Shown: in pieces, positions 9,535-18,149 of the stretch
Layout: each line of letters begins with the position of its first letter
Numbering within the stretch: position 1 is the first letter of the stretch
Assembly: GCA_004193205.1 (NCBI GenBank)
Contig: RZUM01000008.1
Span: 186,001-250,000 of the forward strand
Direction of reading: 5' to 3'
From: Gordonia sediminis
GTDB lineage: Bacteria > Actinomycetota > Actinomycetes > Mycobacteriales > Mycobacteriaceae
DNA length: 64,000 bases
Translations under genes and position numbers: made by a program
The notes under the pieces: model-generated
What the model was told of the DNA's origin: nothing
The model's database searches: none
What the model saw: the letters and a program-made list of their open reading frames with translations, nothing else

Positions 9535-10562
9535 GCCACGGAGAGCACATCCGCAAACCCTTGATCGGGTTCTCCCTGTTCGCGATCATCGCCATGCTGC
9601 TGACCTACATCATCTGGTCGACCCTGGAGCGATCGGTCCCGGGTAACACCGAGTCCTACACCACGTACTTCAACGACGCGTCCGGACTGGGACCCGGCGA
9701 CGACGTGCGCATGGCCGGTGTGCGGGTCGGGCGGGTCGCCGACATCTCCCTGCAGGACGGCCGTGCCAAGGTCGTGTTCGACGTCCAGACCGACCAGACG
9801 GTCTTCACCAACACACAGGCCGCGATCCGCTACCAGAACCTGATCGGGCAGCGGTACCTGTCATTGACGCTCGTCGAGAACGCCGACAGCACGCCGCTGG
9901 CACCGGGATCGACGCTGCAGCAGCCGTCGGAGGATTCCTTCGACGTGACGCTGCTGCTCGCCGGATTCCAGCCGGTGTTCGAAACCCTGTCGGCCGAAGA
10001 GGTCAACGCCCTGTCGGCCGGTCTGGTGCGCGCCTTCCAGGGCGACGAGGTGTCGTTGAGCTACACCATCGCGGAGGTCGGCAAGCTCGCGAACGACATG
10101 GCGAACCGTGACGAGGTTATCGGGGCGATCGTGGACGACCTGAGCGGCGTTCTGCGCGATCTCGCTCGGCAGGGAGCGCAGGTGGGCACGTTGGTCGACA
10201 GCGTGGCCTCGCTGATCGAGAACCTGAACGCGAACTCGGCGGCCTTCGGACGGTCGGTGTCACAGATCGGTGAGACCGCGAGCGGGTTCGCCGATGTGCT
10301 CGCGAACAGCCGGGAGTCGCTGTCGTCGGCCGCCACCGACGCGCGGGCGGCCACCAACACCCTGATCGCCAACGGTGCCAAACTCGACGGACTGGCCACC
10401 AACCTGCCGGTCTTCCTCGGGCACTTCCCGCAGGTGCTGGGCCAGGGTGCCTACCTGAACATCTACGCCTGCGACCTGGACATCGCGATCGGCGATGTCC
10501 TGTTCCCGCCCGGCGTGATCAACAAGATCGGTGGGACCAAGCATTCGGAGGTGTGCCGATGA
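9531..10562 (+). CDS. mceB: Mce family protein, MceB position
   Basis: Second Mce subunit, 343 residues. It has an N-terminal helix (about 10-29), an MlaD domain (YFNDASGLGPGDDVRMAGVRVGRVADI, RYQNLIGQRYLSLTL), and a long coiled helical region rich in Ala/Asn/Val. The C-terminus carries the family's conserved YLNIYACDLDI motif, usual for MceB and MceC proteins. The start overlaps the mceA stop by ATGA and its own stop overlaps mceC the same way, so all six subunits are probably made in a fixed ratio. Confidence 0.92.
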   Translation: MSHGEHIRKPLIGFSLFAIIAMLLTYIIWSTLERSVPGNTESYTTYFNDASGLGPGDDVRMAGVRVGRVADISLQDGRAKVVFDVQTDQTVFTNTQAAIRYQNLIGQRYLSLTLVENADSTPLAPGSTLQQPSEDSFDVTLLLAGFQPVFETLSAEEVNALSAGLVRAFQGDEVSLSYTIAEVGKLANDMANRDEVIGAIVDDLSGVLRDLARQGAQVGTLVDSVASLIENLNANSAAFGRSVSQIGETASGFADVLANSRESLSSAATDARAATNTLIANGAKLDGLATNLPVFLGHFPQVLGQGAYLNIYACDLDIAIGDVLFPPGVINKIGGTKHSEVCR

Positions 10563-11548
10563 GTCGGTGGAGCAGACACTTCGATGACAACCGCCGGTTC
10601 TGGTATGGCGTCGCCGGAGTAGCGGTGATCGTGCTGATCGTCCTGGCCGTGACCGGTCTGGCGCAGGCGCACATCGGGAAGAAGACCTACATCGGGGACT
10701 TCGCGCAGGCCGGCGGGATCCGGCCGGGCGACAAGGTACGGGTGGCCGGGATCGACAAGGGCGAGGTCAGCGCGACCGAACTCGCCGGTGATCACGTCAC
10801 CGTGACGATGAAGGTGGACCGCGACGTGAACGTCACCGCCAACGGGTCCGCCGCCATCAAGATGTCGACGCTGCTGGGGCAGCGGTACGTCGACGTCTCG
10901 CTGGGCGATGCGTCCTCACCGGCGCCCGACGGCCGGATACCGCAGACCAGCGTCCCCTACGACCTGCAGAAGACCATCGAGCAGGGCACCCCGATCATCA
11001 CGGGCATCGACGACGACGCGTTCGCCGACGGGCTGCGCACGCTGAACCGACAACTGGCCGGCGCACCCGCGGTGATCCGACCGACGGTCGACGCGCTCAC
11101 CGCCATGTCGAAGGTGATCACGAATCGAAGCGACCAGATCAACCAACTGATCGCCGACACCGATACCGTCACCGGCATCGTCAACGACAGTCAGGCCCAG
11201 TTGGCGATCATCGTGGGACAGGGACAGCAGTTGGCCGAGAAGATCGCGGCGCGCGAAGCGCTGGTGACCCGATTGCTGGACGGGATCGCGGCCCTGACCG
11301 AACAGGCGCGCGCCGTGGCGGCCGAGAACGGCGATCAGTTCGCACCGATCATGGCCAACCTCAACACGATGTCGCAGGGCTTGGAGAAGAACCGCGCCAA
11401 CCTGCGCAAGCTCCTCGAGATCCTCCCGGTCACCGCACGCACGACGAACAACGCCATCGGCGACGGCCCGTACGTGAACGGCTATCTGCCCTGGGGCATC
11501 TTCCCGGACAACTGGCTGTGCCTGGCCCGGGTGGTGGACGGATGCTGA
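10559..11548 (+). CDS. mceC: Mce family protein, MceC position
   Basis: Third Mce subunit, 329 residues: membrane helix at about 16-36, MlaD domain (YIGDFAQAGGIRPGDKVRVAGIDKGEV, SAAIKMSTLLGQRYVDVSL), helical tunnel segment, and a C-terminus ending in GIFPDNWLCLARVVDGC with two Cys residues. ATG 10559 overlaps the mceB stop by 4 bp; a GTG six bases earlier is less likely. The mceD start lies inside its last codons. Confidence 0.92.
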   Translation: MSRWSRHFDDNRRFWYGVAGVAVIVLIVLAVTGLAQAHIGKKTYIGDFAQAGGIRPGDKVRVAGIDKGEVSATELAGDHVTVTMKVDRDVNVTANGSAAIKMSTLLGQRYVDVSLGDASSPAPDGRIPQTSVPYDLQKTIEQGTPIITGIDDDAFADGLRTLNRQLAGAPAVIRPTVDALTAMSKVITNRSDQINQLIADTDTVTGIVNDSQAQLAIIVGQGQQLAEKIAAREALVTRLLDGIAALTEQARAVAAENGDQFAPIMANLNTMSQGLEKNRANLRKLLEILPVTARTTNNAIGDGPYVNGYLPWGIFPDNWLCLARVVDGC

Positions 11549-12654
11549 GCACCACGGCCACACCGGGTCGGCGTCGGCCGGTGGCGGTCGCCGTCGCGAC
11601 CCTGTGCGCCGTGCTCGGCCTGTCGGGATGCTCGTTGATCCCGGCCGGGTGGACGGCTGCGTTGGGGTCGGCGATCGAGGTCACCGCCTACTTCGACAAC
11701 GTGGCCGGCCTGTACGAGAGCAATGACGTCGCCGTCCTCGGCATGCCGGTGGGTCAGGTGACCGGCGTGCAGGAGGAGGGCAATCGGGTGAAGGTCACCT
11801 TCACCATCGACAAGGACGTCCCGGTCCCGGCCGATGCGACCGCCGCGATCGTCAACACCTCGATCGTCACCACCCGCCACATCGAACTGACCCCGGCCTA
11901 TACCGGGGGGCCCGAACTGACCGACGGTGCTGTCGTCGCCAACACCAAGGTCCCGGTCTCGGTGGGTGAACTCTACGATTCGATCGACGGACTGGTGAAG
12001 GCGCTGTCAGGTGAGGTTCCCGGCGAGGGTCCGGTCGCCGACCTGGTCGACATCACCTCCGGAATCGCCAGCGGCAATGGTGAGAGAATCCGCGAGGCGA
12101 TCGACGAACTCGGTCAGGCCGCGTCGCTGGTGTCGGGTAACGGCGACACCCTCGTGGACATCATCAAGACGGTGCAGCATCTCACCACGACACTGGTGGA
12201 CAACTATCCGAAGATGACCGCCTTCTCGCGGTCGATCAACGACGTGTCCCGGATGCTGGGGCGCCAGTCCCCGGGCCTGCAGGCCACCCTGGCCGACCTG
12301 AACGTGGCACTGCAGAACACCACCGCCTTCCTGCAGAACAACGCCGGAACGATCAGTGCGTCCACCGGACGGCTGGCCGCGCTGGCGGCGAATCTCAGCG
12401 ACTTCTCCCGTCAGGTGGTCGAGACGATCGACGTGGGTCCGCTGCTGTTCCAGAACCTGTCCAATTCCGTGTCGGTGGAGCAGGGCGCCTGGCGGGCCCA
12501 GGTCCTGCTGGACAAATCGCTGGTCGACACCGAGTTGCTGTCGACCTTCTGCGAGGCCCTCAATCTGCAGGAAAACGGTTGTCGTACCGGGCAACTCAAG
12601 GATTTCGGGCCGGACCTGGGCATCTTCTCGGCACTGCTGGAGCTGACGAAATGA
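11542..12654 (+). CDS. mceD: Mce family lipoprotein, MceD position
   Basis: Fourth Mce subunit, 370 residues. Instead of a plain membrane helix, the N-terminus is a lipoprotein signal: basic RRR, hydrophobic stretch, then lipobox LSGC with Cys30. The MlaD domain follows (AYFDNVAGLYESNDVAVLGMPVGQVTGV, NTSIVTTRHIELTPAYTGG), then the helical region (LADLNVALQNTTAFLQNN). In the M. tuberculosis operons the classic lipoprotein is MceE (LprK type), so a lipobox here as well is unusual. The long Pro-rich tail often seen in MceD proteins is missing. The start overlaps mceC by 7 bp and the end overlaps mceE by ATGA. Confidence 0.88.
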   Translation: MLSTTATPGRRRPVAVAVATLCAVLGLSGCSLIPAGWTAALGSAIEVTAYFDNVAGLYESNDVAVLGMPVGQVTGVQEEGNRVKVTFTIDKDVPVPADATAAIVNTSIVTTRHIELTPAYTGGPELTDGAVVANTKVPVSVGELYDSIDGLVKALSGEVPGEGPVADLVDITSGIASGNGERIREAIDELGQAASLVSGNGDTLVDIIKTVQHLTTTLVDNYPKMTAFSRSINDVSRMLGRQSPGLQATLADLNVALQNTTAFLQNNAGTISASTGRLAALAANLSDFSRQVVETIDVGPLLFQNLSNSVSVEQGAWRAQVLLDKSLVDTELLSTFCEALNLQENGCRTGQLKDFGPDLGIFSALLELTK

Positions 12655-13763
12655 CCCGGAATCCGACTGGCCTGCGCCGCAATTCGATCCTGACCCTCGC
12701 GGTCACCGCGGTCCTCGGACTGTCGGGCTGCGGCGTCGTGCCCGGCCTGACCGTCGAGCAGATCCCGTTGCCCATCCCCGGCGGCATCGGCGAATCCATC
12801 ACGCTGACCGCCGATTTCGACAATGCACTCAATCTGCCGACCCGGGCGAAGGTGAAGCTCAACGGCACCGACGTCGGGCAGGTCACCGACATCGTCGCCG
12901 AAAACTACACCGCGGTCGTCACCATGCGGGTCAGCCAGTCCGCCCACATCCCGGTCGGGACCGGCGCGGAACTGCGTCAGGCGACACCGCTCGGTGACGT
13001 GTTCGTGGCACTGCTGCCGCCACCCGGCGAGTCGAGTGACTACGTCTCCGACGGTGACACCCTGACCGGGCCCACCTCGGCAGCGGCCACCGTCGAGGAC
13101 CTCCTGGTGGCCACCTCCGGGCTGGTGGACAGTGGGTCGCTCAATTCCCTGACTGTCATCCTCACCGAGCTGAGTAAGGCGGTGTCTGCCAACCCCGACG
13201 AACTGGCCGGTTCCATCGAGGGCCTGACCACGGCAATCACCAAGTTCAACCAGAACGCCGCCGCGGTCGACGAGGCGATGGCCAACACACGCCGGCTGAC
13301 CGACGAGTTGGCCGCCGGTCGAGCCCAGATCATGGCGTCGATCAACAAGCTCGCCCCGGCCGTCGACGCGGTCAACGGTCAGATCGGGATGATCCTGACC
13401 ACGCTGGACAAGACCAACCAGGTGACCGCCTCGACCAACGACTTCCTCAACTCCGACGGCGACAACCTGGTCGAGCTGTTCGGGAACCTGTCGACCGTGC
13501 TCGCCGGACTCCGTGAGGCATCCGGGACCCTCGGACTGCTGGCCGACAATGTGGCAGTGCTCACCCCGAAGTGGGTCAAGTCCACGCCCGGCAGCGCGGC
13601 CGCGCTGTCGTCGAAGATCTTCTATCTGAACCCGGGCGTCGGGTTCGACTCGGCCAGTCGCCTGCCCGACGTCAGCGACGTCGACGCGGCTTCGCAGTCG
13701 TTGCAGCAGACGCTCACCCGACTGTTGGCGCGTCTGAACGGGACGAAGGGGTGCTGCGGATGA
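12651..13763 (+). CDS. mceE: Mce family lipoprotein, MceE position
   Basis: Fifth Mce subunit, 370 residues, the position normally held by the LprK-type lipoprotein. The signal ends in lipobox LSGC with Cys27, almost the same as in the gene before (VLGLSGC in both). The MlaD domain (ADFDNALNLPTRAKVKLNGTDVGQVTDI, RQATPLGDVFVALLPP) and helical segment follow. ATG 12651 overlaps the mceD stop; an upstream in-frame ATG would bury the signal peptide and is rejected. Lipid attachment at Cys27 by Lgt (encoded at 48.8 kb here) is expected. Confidence 0.9.
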   Translation: MTRNPTGLRRNSILTLAVTAVLGLSGCGVVPGLTVEQIPLPIPGGIGESITLTADFDNALNLPTRAKVKLNGTDVGQVTDIVAENYTAVVTMRVSQSAHIPVGTGAELRQATPLGDVFVALLPPPGESSDYVSDGDTLTGPTSAAATVEDLLVATSGLVDSGSLNSLTVILTELSKAVSANPDELAGSIEGLTTAITKFNQNAAAVDEAMANTRRLTDELAAGRAQIMASINKLAPAVDAVNGQIGMILTTLDKTNQVTASTNDFLNSDGDNLVELFGNLSTVLAGLREASGTLGLLADNVAVLTPKWVKSTPGSAAALSSKIFYLNPGVGFDSASRLPDVSDVDAASQSLQQTLTRLLARLNGTKGCCG

Positions 13764-14941
13764 GAATTCTGTCCGGTCCGTTCACCTGGGTGCGCAAGCA
13801 CTCGATCCTCGTCGGCAACCTGGGGCTGGTCCTGGTGATGCTGGTCGGCCTGGCCTACCTGTCGTTCGGCACCCTGCGGTGGGAGCCGTTCCGGGGAACC
13901 TACACGTTGCTGGTGCACTTCCCGGCCTCCGGCGGCCTGCAGGACACCTCCGGCGTCACGCTGCGCGGTGCCCGGATCGGCGAGGTGGAGACGATCCGTG
14001 TGCAACCGACCACGGTCGACGTCACGGTCCGTATCGAGGAGGACGTGCAGATCAACCGGAACGCCGTCGTGGCCGCATTGGGGCTGTCGGCCGCGGGGGA
14101 GCAGTACGTCGACTTCGAGCCTCCGACCGCCGACGGCCCGTATTTCACCGACGGTGACGTCATCGACGTGAACCAGACGCGGGTCACCGCGCCTTTCCCC
14201 GACATGCTCGAGTCGTCGCTGAACGTGATCGCGCAGATCGATCCGGTGAAGCTGAGGTCGGCCGTGGACAATCTGGAGATCGCGCTGGGTTCCGACGGCG
14301 ACGAAAACAACCTGCAGGCGTTGTTCAACTCGGGCGGAGCGATATTCACCGACCTCGCCCTGGTCCTGCCGCAGACCAAGAAACTCATCTCCGACACCGG
14401 CACGATCCTGAAGACAACCGCCGACATCCAGCCCGACCTCGGGACCACGGTGGCGTCTCTGAGCCGGCTCGTGAACGCCTCGGTTGCCGCCGACCGGGAG
14501 TTGCGGACGCTGTTGGGGCGGGGCCCGTCCCAGTTGACCAGCCTGACCGGCTCGCTCGGCCAGATCAGCAATCCGATCTCCGATGTGCTGGCGCAGTTCG
14601 CGGACGTGGCCCGGCAAGGTGCACTGCGCGCGCCGGCGATCGCCAATCTCCTGCCGTCGATCCGGGACGCGTCGATCAAGAGTCTGTCGATGTTCCACGA
14701 CGGCGCCTGGTGGGCGTTCGGGGCGATCTATCCCCGGCCGAGCTGCAACTACGCGGTGACCCCGGTGCGCCCCACGAAGATCCTGGAGCTGACCATTCCG
14801 ACCAATCTGTACTGTGTGACCGAGGATCCGAACCAGCAGATCCGCGGGTCGGCGAACGCTCCCCGTCCGGCCGGTGACGACACCGCGGGACCGCCACCCG
14901 ACTACGACCCGAATGCGCGAACCGTGCCGTTGGACAAGTGA
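13760..14941 (+). CDS. mceF: Mce family protein, MceF position
   Basis: Sixth Mce subunit, 393 residues: membrane helix at about 17-38 (LGLVLVMLVGLAYLSFGTL), MlaD domain (VHFPASGGLQDTSGVTLRGARIGEVETI, AALGLSAAGEQYVDFEP), long helical region, and a C-terminal tail rich in Pro/Asp (PRPAGDDTAGPPPDYDPNA). ATG 13760 gives a 4-bp overlap with mceE; the longer in-frame extension is noise. The helix without a lipobox and the trailing Pro-rich tail fit MceF. Confidence 0.9.
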   Translation: MRILSGPFTWVRKHSILVGNLGLVLVMLVGLAYLSFGTLRWEPFRGTYTLLVHFPASGGLQDTSGVTLRGARIGEVETIRVQPTTVDVTVRIEEDVQINRNAVVAALGLSAAGEQYVDFEPPTADGPYFTDGDVIDVNQTRVTAPFPDMLESSLNVIAQIDPVKLRSAVDNLEIALGSDGDENNLQALFNSGGAIFTDLALVLPQTKKLISDTGTILKTTADIQPDLGTTVASLSRLVNASVAADRELRTLLGRGPSQLTSLTGSLGQISNPISDVLAQFADVARQGALRAPAIANLLPSIRDASIKSLSMFHDGAWWAFGAIYPRPSCNYAVTPVRPTKILELTIPTNLYCVTEDPNQQIRGSANAPRPAGDDTAGPPPDYDPNARTVPLDK

Positions 14942-14947
14942 GTAGGA

Positions 14948-15796
14948 ATGACCGAGCAGGACCAGAAGACCGACACCCCCGACACGGATACGCAGGACAC
15001 GGATACCGCGGACACGCACACACCGGACACGCACACACCGGACACGGACACACCGGACACGGGCCCGCGGCCGCGGACCAAGGCCGCCCGGCGGGCGACC
15101 ACGTCGGCGGACGCCGCCCCGGACGGGGAGTCTACGTCTGCCGAATCGACGACAGCCGAGTCGCCGACAGCCGAATCGACGACTGCCGGATCGACGAGAG
15201 CCGGCCGACAGATCTCGGTGACCATCAGCGCCCGGGGCGTGATGAAGGTGTTAGCCGTGGTCGTCGCCGTGGCGTTCGTGGTCGGGGTGGCGTTGCTGGG
15301 GTGGGGGTACCGCCAGCAGGCCGAGCGGCTCGCCGCGTTCGACGACAGCAAAGCGGCCTCCGAGCAGTTCGCCATCAAACTGGTGAGCACCATGAACTCC
15401 GACAACGTCGGCAAGATGAAAGAACTTCTCGGCCCGTTGTCGACCGGCGAGTTCCGTCAGCACCTCGAACAGCAACAGTCCGAGGGTGCCAAGGCGGTGG
15501 CCGATCTCAATGTCAAGGCCACCCCTTCGGTCCAGTCGGTGTCGGTGGAGACCTTCGACGCCGATTCTGCGAAGACCAGCGTGCTGATGGAGGTGACCGG
15601 CACCAGCACCCTCGCCCCCGACGGTGGCAAGGAACTCATGCTGATCTGGCTCAACCTCCGCAAACAGGACGGTCGCTGGCTCGTCGAGAAGCTCGACGGA
15701 GCGCAGGCCGGCATCGGCGCCCCGCAGGGCGAACAGACCCGGTCACAGGGCCAGTCGGCTCCGGCGACTCCCGCGACACCGGCGCCCGCGGGCTGA
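14948..15796 (+). CDS. Mce-associated membrane protein (Mam type)
   Basis: Last gene of the mce operon, 282 residues. The first 95 residues are low-complexity: a Thr/Asp/Pro repeat (residues 8-38), a basic patch, then a Ser/Thr/Ala/Glu repeat (61-85). One membrane helix follows (about 99-119). The C-terminal domain, with DDSKAASEQFAIKLVSTMNSDNVGKM and a closing sheet (KELMLIWLNLRKQDGRWLVEKL), has the NTF2-like layout of Mce-associated proteins. These stabilise or accompany the Mce complex; the exact role here is unknown. The N-terminal repeat would be cytoplasmic and is probably disordered. It ends just before a strong hairpin at 15811. Confidence 0.8.
   Translation: MTEQDQKTDTPDTDTQDTDTADTHTPDTHTPDTDTPDTGPRPRTKAARRATTSADAAPDGESTSAESTTAESPTAESTTAGSTRAGRQISVTISARGVMKVLAVVVAVAFVVGVALLGWGYRQQAERLAAFDDSKAASEQFAIKLVSTMNSDNVGKMKELLGPLSTGEFRQHLEQQQSEGAKAVADLNVKATPSVQSVSVETFDADSAKTSVLMEVTGTSTLAPDGGKELMLIWLNLRKQDGRWLVEKLDGAQAGIGAPQGEQTRSQGQSAPATPATPAPAG
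14969..15061 (+). repeat. In-frame Thr-Asp-rich tandem repeat at the Mam N-terminus
   Basis: About 93 bp of degenerate 6-, 9- and 15-bp units built on GACAC-GGATAC and CCGGACACG, coding for runs such as TPDTDTQDT and HTPDT. All units are multiples of three, so the frame is kept. A second in-frame repeat (GAATCGACGACAGCC type, coding TAEST) follows at about 15128-15202. Such tracts often vary in copy number between strains. Confidence 0.7.
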
Positions 15797-15810
15797 CACC
15801 GGCCGGGGCC

Positions 15811-15837
15811 CACGCGCGACGTCAGACGTCGCGCGTG
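15811..15837. terminator. Bidirectional terminator between the mce operon and treY
   Basis: A perfect hairpin with 12-bp arms (CACGCGCGACGT and ACGTCGCGCGTG) and a CAG loop lies between the convergent Mam and treY genes and includes the treY stop codon. There is no T-tract on either side, common for high-GC actinobacteria. Confidence 0.65.
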
Positions 15838-18149
15838 AGGATCGCCACGGGCCCCGAGTGTCGTAGCTCCGCCAGCGTGGGACTGCCCTGGAACACCTCG
15901 CCGGTCGCGGCGTCGTGCCATCGGCCGTCGGGCAGGTCGATGGTGGTGGCGGACGCGGATTGCGCACCGAGGCTGTGGGTGAATCGGGCGGTCACCACGA
16001 CCACGCGCGGATCGTTGGCGACCCCACGGACGAACGCGATCACATGGTCGCCCGCGGGACCGTCGGTCTGCAGGGCCGCGTAGGTGCCGGCGGCCCCGAA
16101 CGCTTCCGCGTGGGCCGCCCGCGTGCGCAGCGCAACCCGGATCAGCGCCGACTTGGGGTGGTCGAGCGACCGACCGTAGTCCACCGGTCGCCGATTGTCG
16201 GGGTCGACCAGCGAGTCGTCCCACCATTGCGTGCCCTGATAGATGTCGCCCACGCCGGGGCCCAGCAGTGCGATCGCCTTGCGGGCCAACGTCTCCGCAC
16301 GCCAGGCGGGTGCGATCGCGTCGACGAAGGCCGTGATCGCGGCCGCCGTCCGTCCGGTGGTGACATCGTCGATCCACGCCTCGAGAGCGGTCTCGAACCC
16401 CTCGTCGACATCGGTCCAGGTGGTGCACAGCCCGGACTCGCGAGCGGCCTTGCGTGCATAGGCGTACAGGCGCGCCCGCAGGGCGTCGTCGATCGTGGTG
16501 TCCTCCGGCCAGACCCCGACGATGTTCTGCAGCAGGAAGTAGCCGGTGAGGTCGTCCGGCGGCGGTGTCTGCGCCCAGATCCCGCTCACAAGCATCGACC
16601 AGCGTTCCGGCACCTGCGTGAGCAGCGCGATCCGGGCTCGCACGTCCTCTCCACGTTTGGTGTCGTGGGTCGACGTCGCGGTCATGGCCCACGGCCAGTC
16701 GTGTGCGCGACGGGCGTTGCGCGTATGGAATTCGTGTAGCGACATAGCCGGATCGGCCGGATCGCCGCCCACCTCCTGCGCCGACACGAGGCGGGCGGTG
16801 CGGTAGAACAGGCTGTCCTCGACACTCTTGGCGGTGACCGCACCACATGTCTGGGCGAGCCGGGAGGTGGCGGCGCCGGGGGTCGCGGTCTCGCGGACGA
16901 CGAGGTCCAGCGCGGCCGACAGCGGCGGAATGCGTTGCGCGATCCGGGCGGCGGTGTCGATCAGGCGGGTGCGCAGCGACGGGTAGTCGGCACGGTAGAC
17001 ACCGAGCTCGGCGATGAGTTCGGCGGTTGCCTCGGTGACCGCGCCGACATCGGCCGACGGGTCGGAGTGGGTGATCGCGCGGACCATCCGCCGGTGTTCG
17101 CTCGGGAACATCTCCCGCAGGGTGACGAGCTTGCGCTCGCGCTCGCCTGCGTGCAACCAGGCCGAATCCCCGGGCCTGTCCGTGATGCGTTCGTGGATCT
17201 CGCCGAGCTCGACGAGCCCCGTCGGCGCGACGAACACGGCATCGATGATGCGCATCTGCTCGTACCCGGTCGTGCCCTGCACGGGCAGGGTCGGCTCGAG
17301 GTCCTCGTCGGGGGCGAGGATCTTCTCCACATAGACGAGCCGCTGCTCCCCGGTGTCGCCGCGCAGACGGCGCAGGTAGCTCTGGGGATCCCAGAGTCCG
17401 TCGGGATGGTCGACCCGCACCCCGTCGATCAGATCGGCGTCGACGAGATCGATGAGCCACCGATGGGTGGCCTCGTACACCGTCGGGTCCTCCTGCCGCA
17501 GACCGGCGAGCTCGTTGACGGTGAAGAAGCGCCGGTAGGAGATCAGACCGCTGTTCCACGCCACCAGCCGGTAGTGCTGGCGCTCGTGTACCTCGATCGG
17601 GGTGCCGGTGATCGCGGTACCCGGAGCCGTCGGGAACACGTGGTCGTGGTAGCGCAGATGTCCGTCGTCGACGACGAGCGGCGACAGGTCACCGTCCGCG
17701 GCGAGGACCGGCAACGCGATCTTGCCGTCGGCGCCGTTGTCGGTGGAGAAGTCGACGTCGAACCAGCCGGCGTACCGCGACGTGGAGCCGTACCGGAGCA
17801 GATCGGCAAACCACGGATTCTGCAGCGGATCGGCGACCCCGGTGTGGTTGGGGACGATGTCGACGATCAGGCCCAGCCCGAGTTCTCTTGCCGCGTGCCG
17901 CAACTCGCGCAGGCCGTCGAGCCCTCCGAGTTCCGGTGACACCTGCGGCGGCGGCACCCAGTCGTATCCGTGTGTGGACCCCGACACCGCGCGCCCGATC
18001 GGTGATAGGTACAGGTGGCTGACACCGAGTTCGGCGATGCGCTCCAGCACCTCGATCAGGTGGGCGAACCCGAAGTCCGGGGTCAGCTGCACACGGTAGG
18101 TGGCGACCGGTGTGCGGTGGCCGCCCACCGGCATGTGCTCGGCGCTCAC
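15822..18149 (-). CDS. treY: Malto-oligosyltrehalose synthase
   Basis: TreY turns the reducing-end alpha-1,4 link of a maltodextrin into the alpha,alpha-1,1 link of trehalose, giving TreZ its substrate. The 775-residue GH13 protein has [14 protein letters not shown] and [11 protein letters not shown] at the N-terminus, DIVPNH (97-102), GVRVDHPDG with nucleophile D247, YVEKIL with E275, and [17 protein letters not shown] 18149 is chosen because it makes a GTGA overlap with the treX stop; ATG 18134 ([10 protein letters not shown]) is a close alternative. Cotranscribed with treX and ending at the shared hairpin. Confidence 0.93.
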   Translation of the reverse strand: MSAEHMPVGGHRTPVATYRVQLTPDFGFAHLIEVLERIAELGVSHLYLSPIGRAVSGSTHGYDWVPPPQVSPELGGLDGLRELRHAARELGLGLIVDIVPNHTGVADPLQNPWFADLLRYGSTSRYAGWFDVDFSTDNGADGKIALPVLAADGDLSPLVVDDGHLRYHDHVFPTAPGTAITGTPIEVHERQHYRLVAWNSGLISYRRFFTVNELAGLRQEDPTVYEATHRWLIDLVDADLIDGVRVDHPDGLWDPQSYLRRLRGDTGEQRLVYVEKILAPDEDLEPTLPVQGTTGYEQMRIIDAVFVAPTGLVELGEIHERITDRPGDSAWLHAGERERKLVTLREMFPSEHRRMVRAITHSDPSADVGAVTEATAELIAELGVYRADYPSLRTRLIDTAARIAQRIPPLSAALDLVVRETATPGAATSRLAQTCGAVTAKSVEDSLFYRTARLVSAQEVGGDPADPAMSLHEFHTRNARRAHDWPWAMTATSTHDTKRGEDVRARIALLTQVPERWSMLVSGIWAQTPPPDDLTGYFLLQNIVGVWPEDTTIDDALRARLYAYARKAARESGLCTTWTDVDEGFETALEAWIDDVTTGRTAAAITAFVDAIAPAWRAETLARKAIALLGPGVGDIYQGTQWWDDSLVDPDNRRPVDYGRSLDHPKSALIRVALRTRAAHAEAFGAAGTYAALQTDGPAGDHVIAFVRGVANDPRVVVVTARFTHSLGAQSASATTIDLPDGRWHDAATGEVFQGSPTLAELRHSGPVAILTRDV

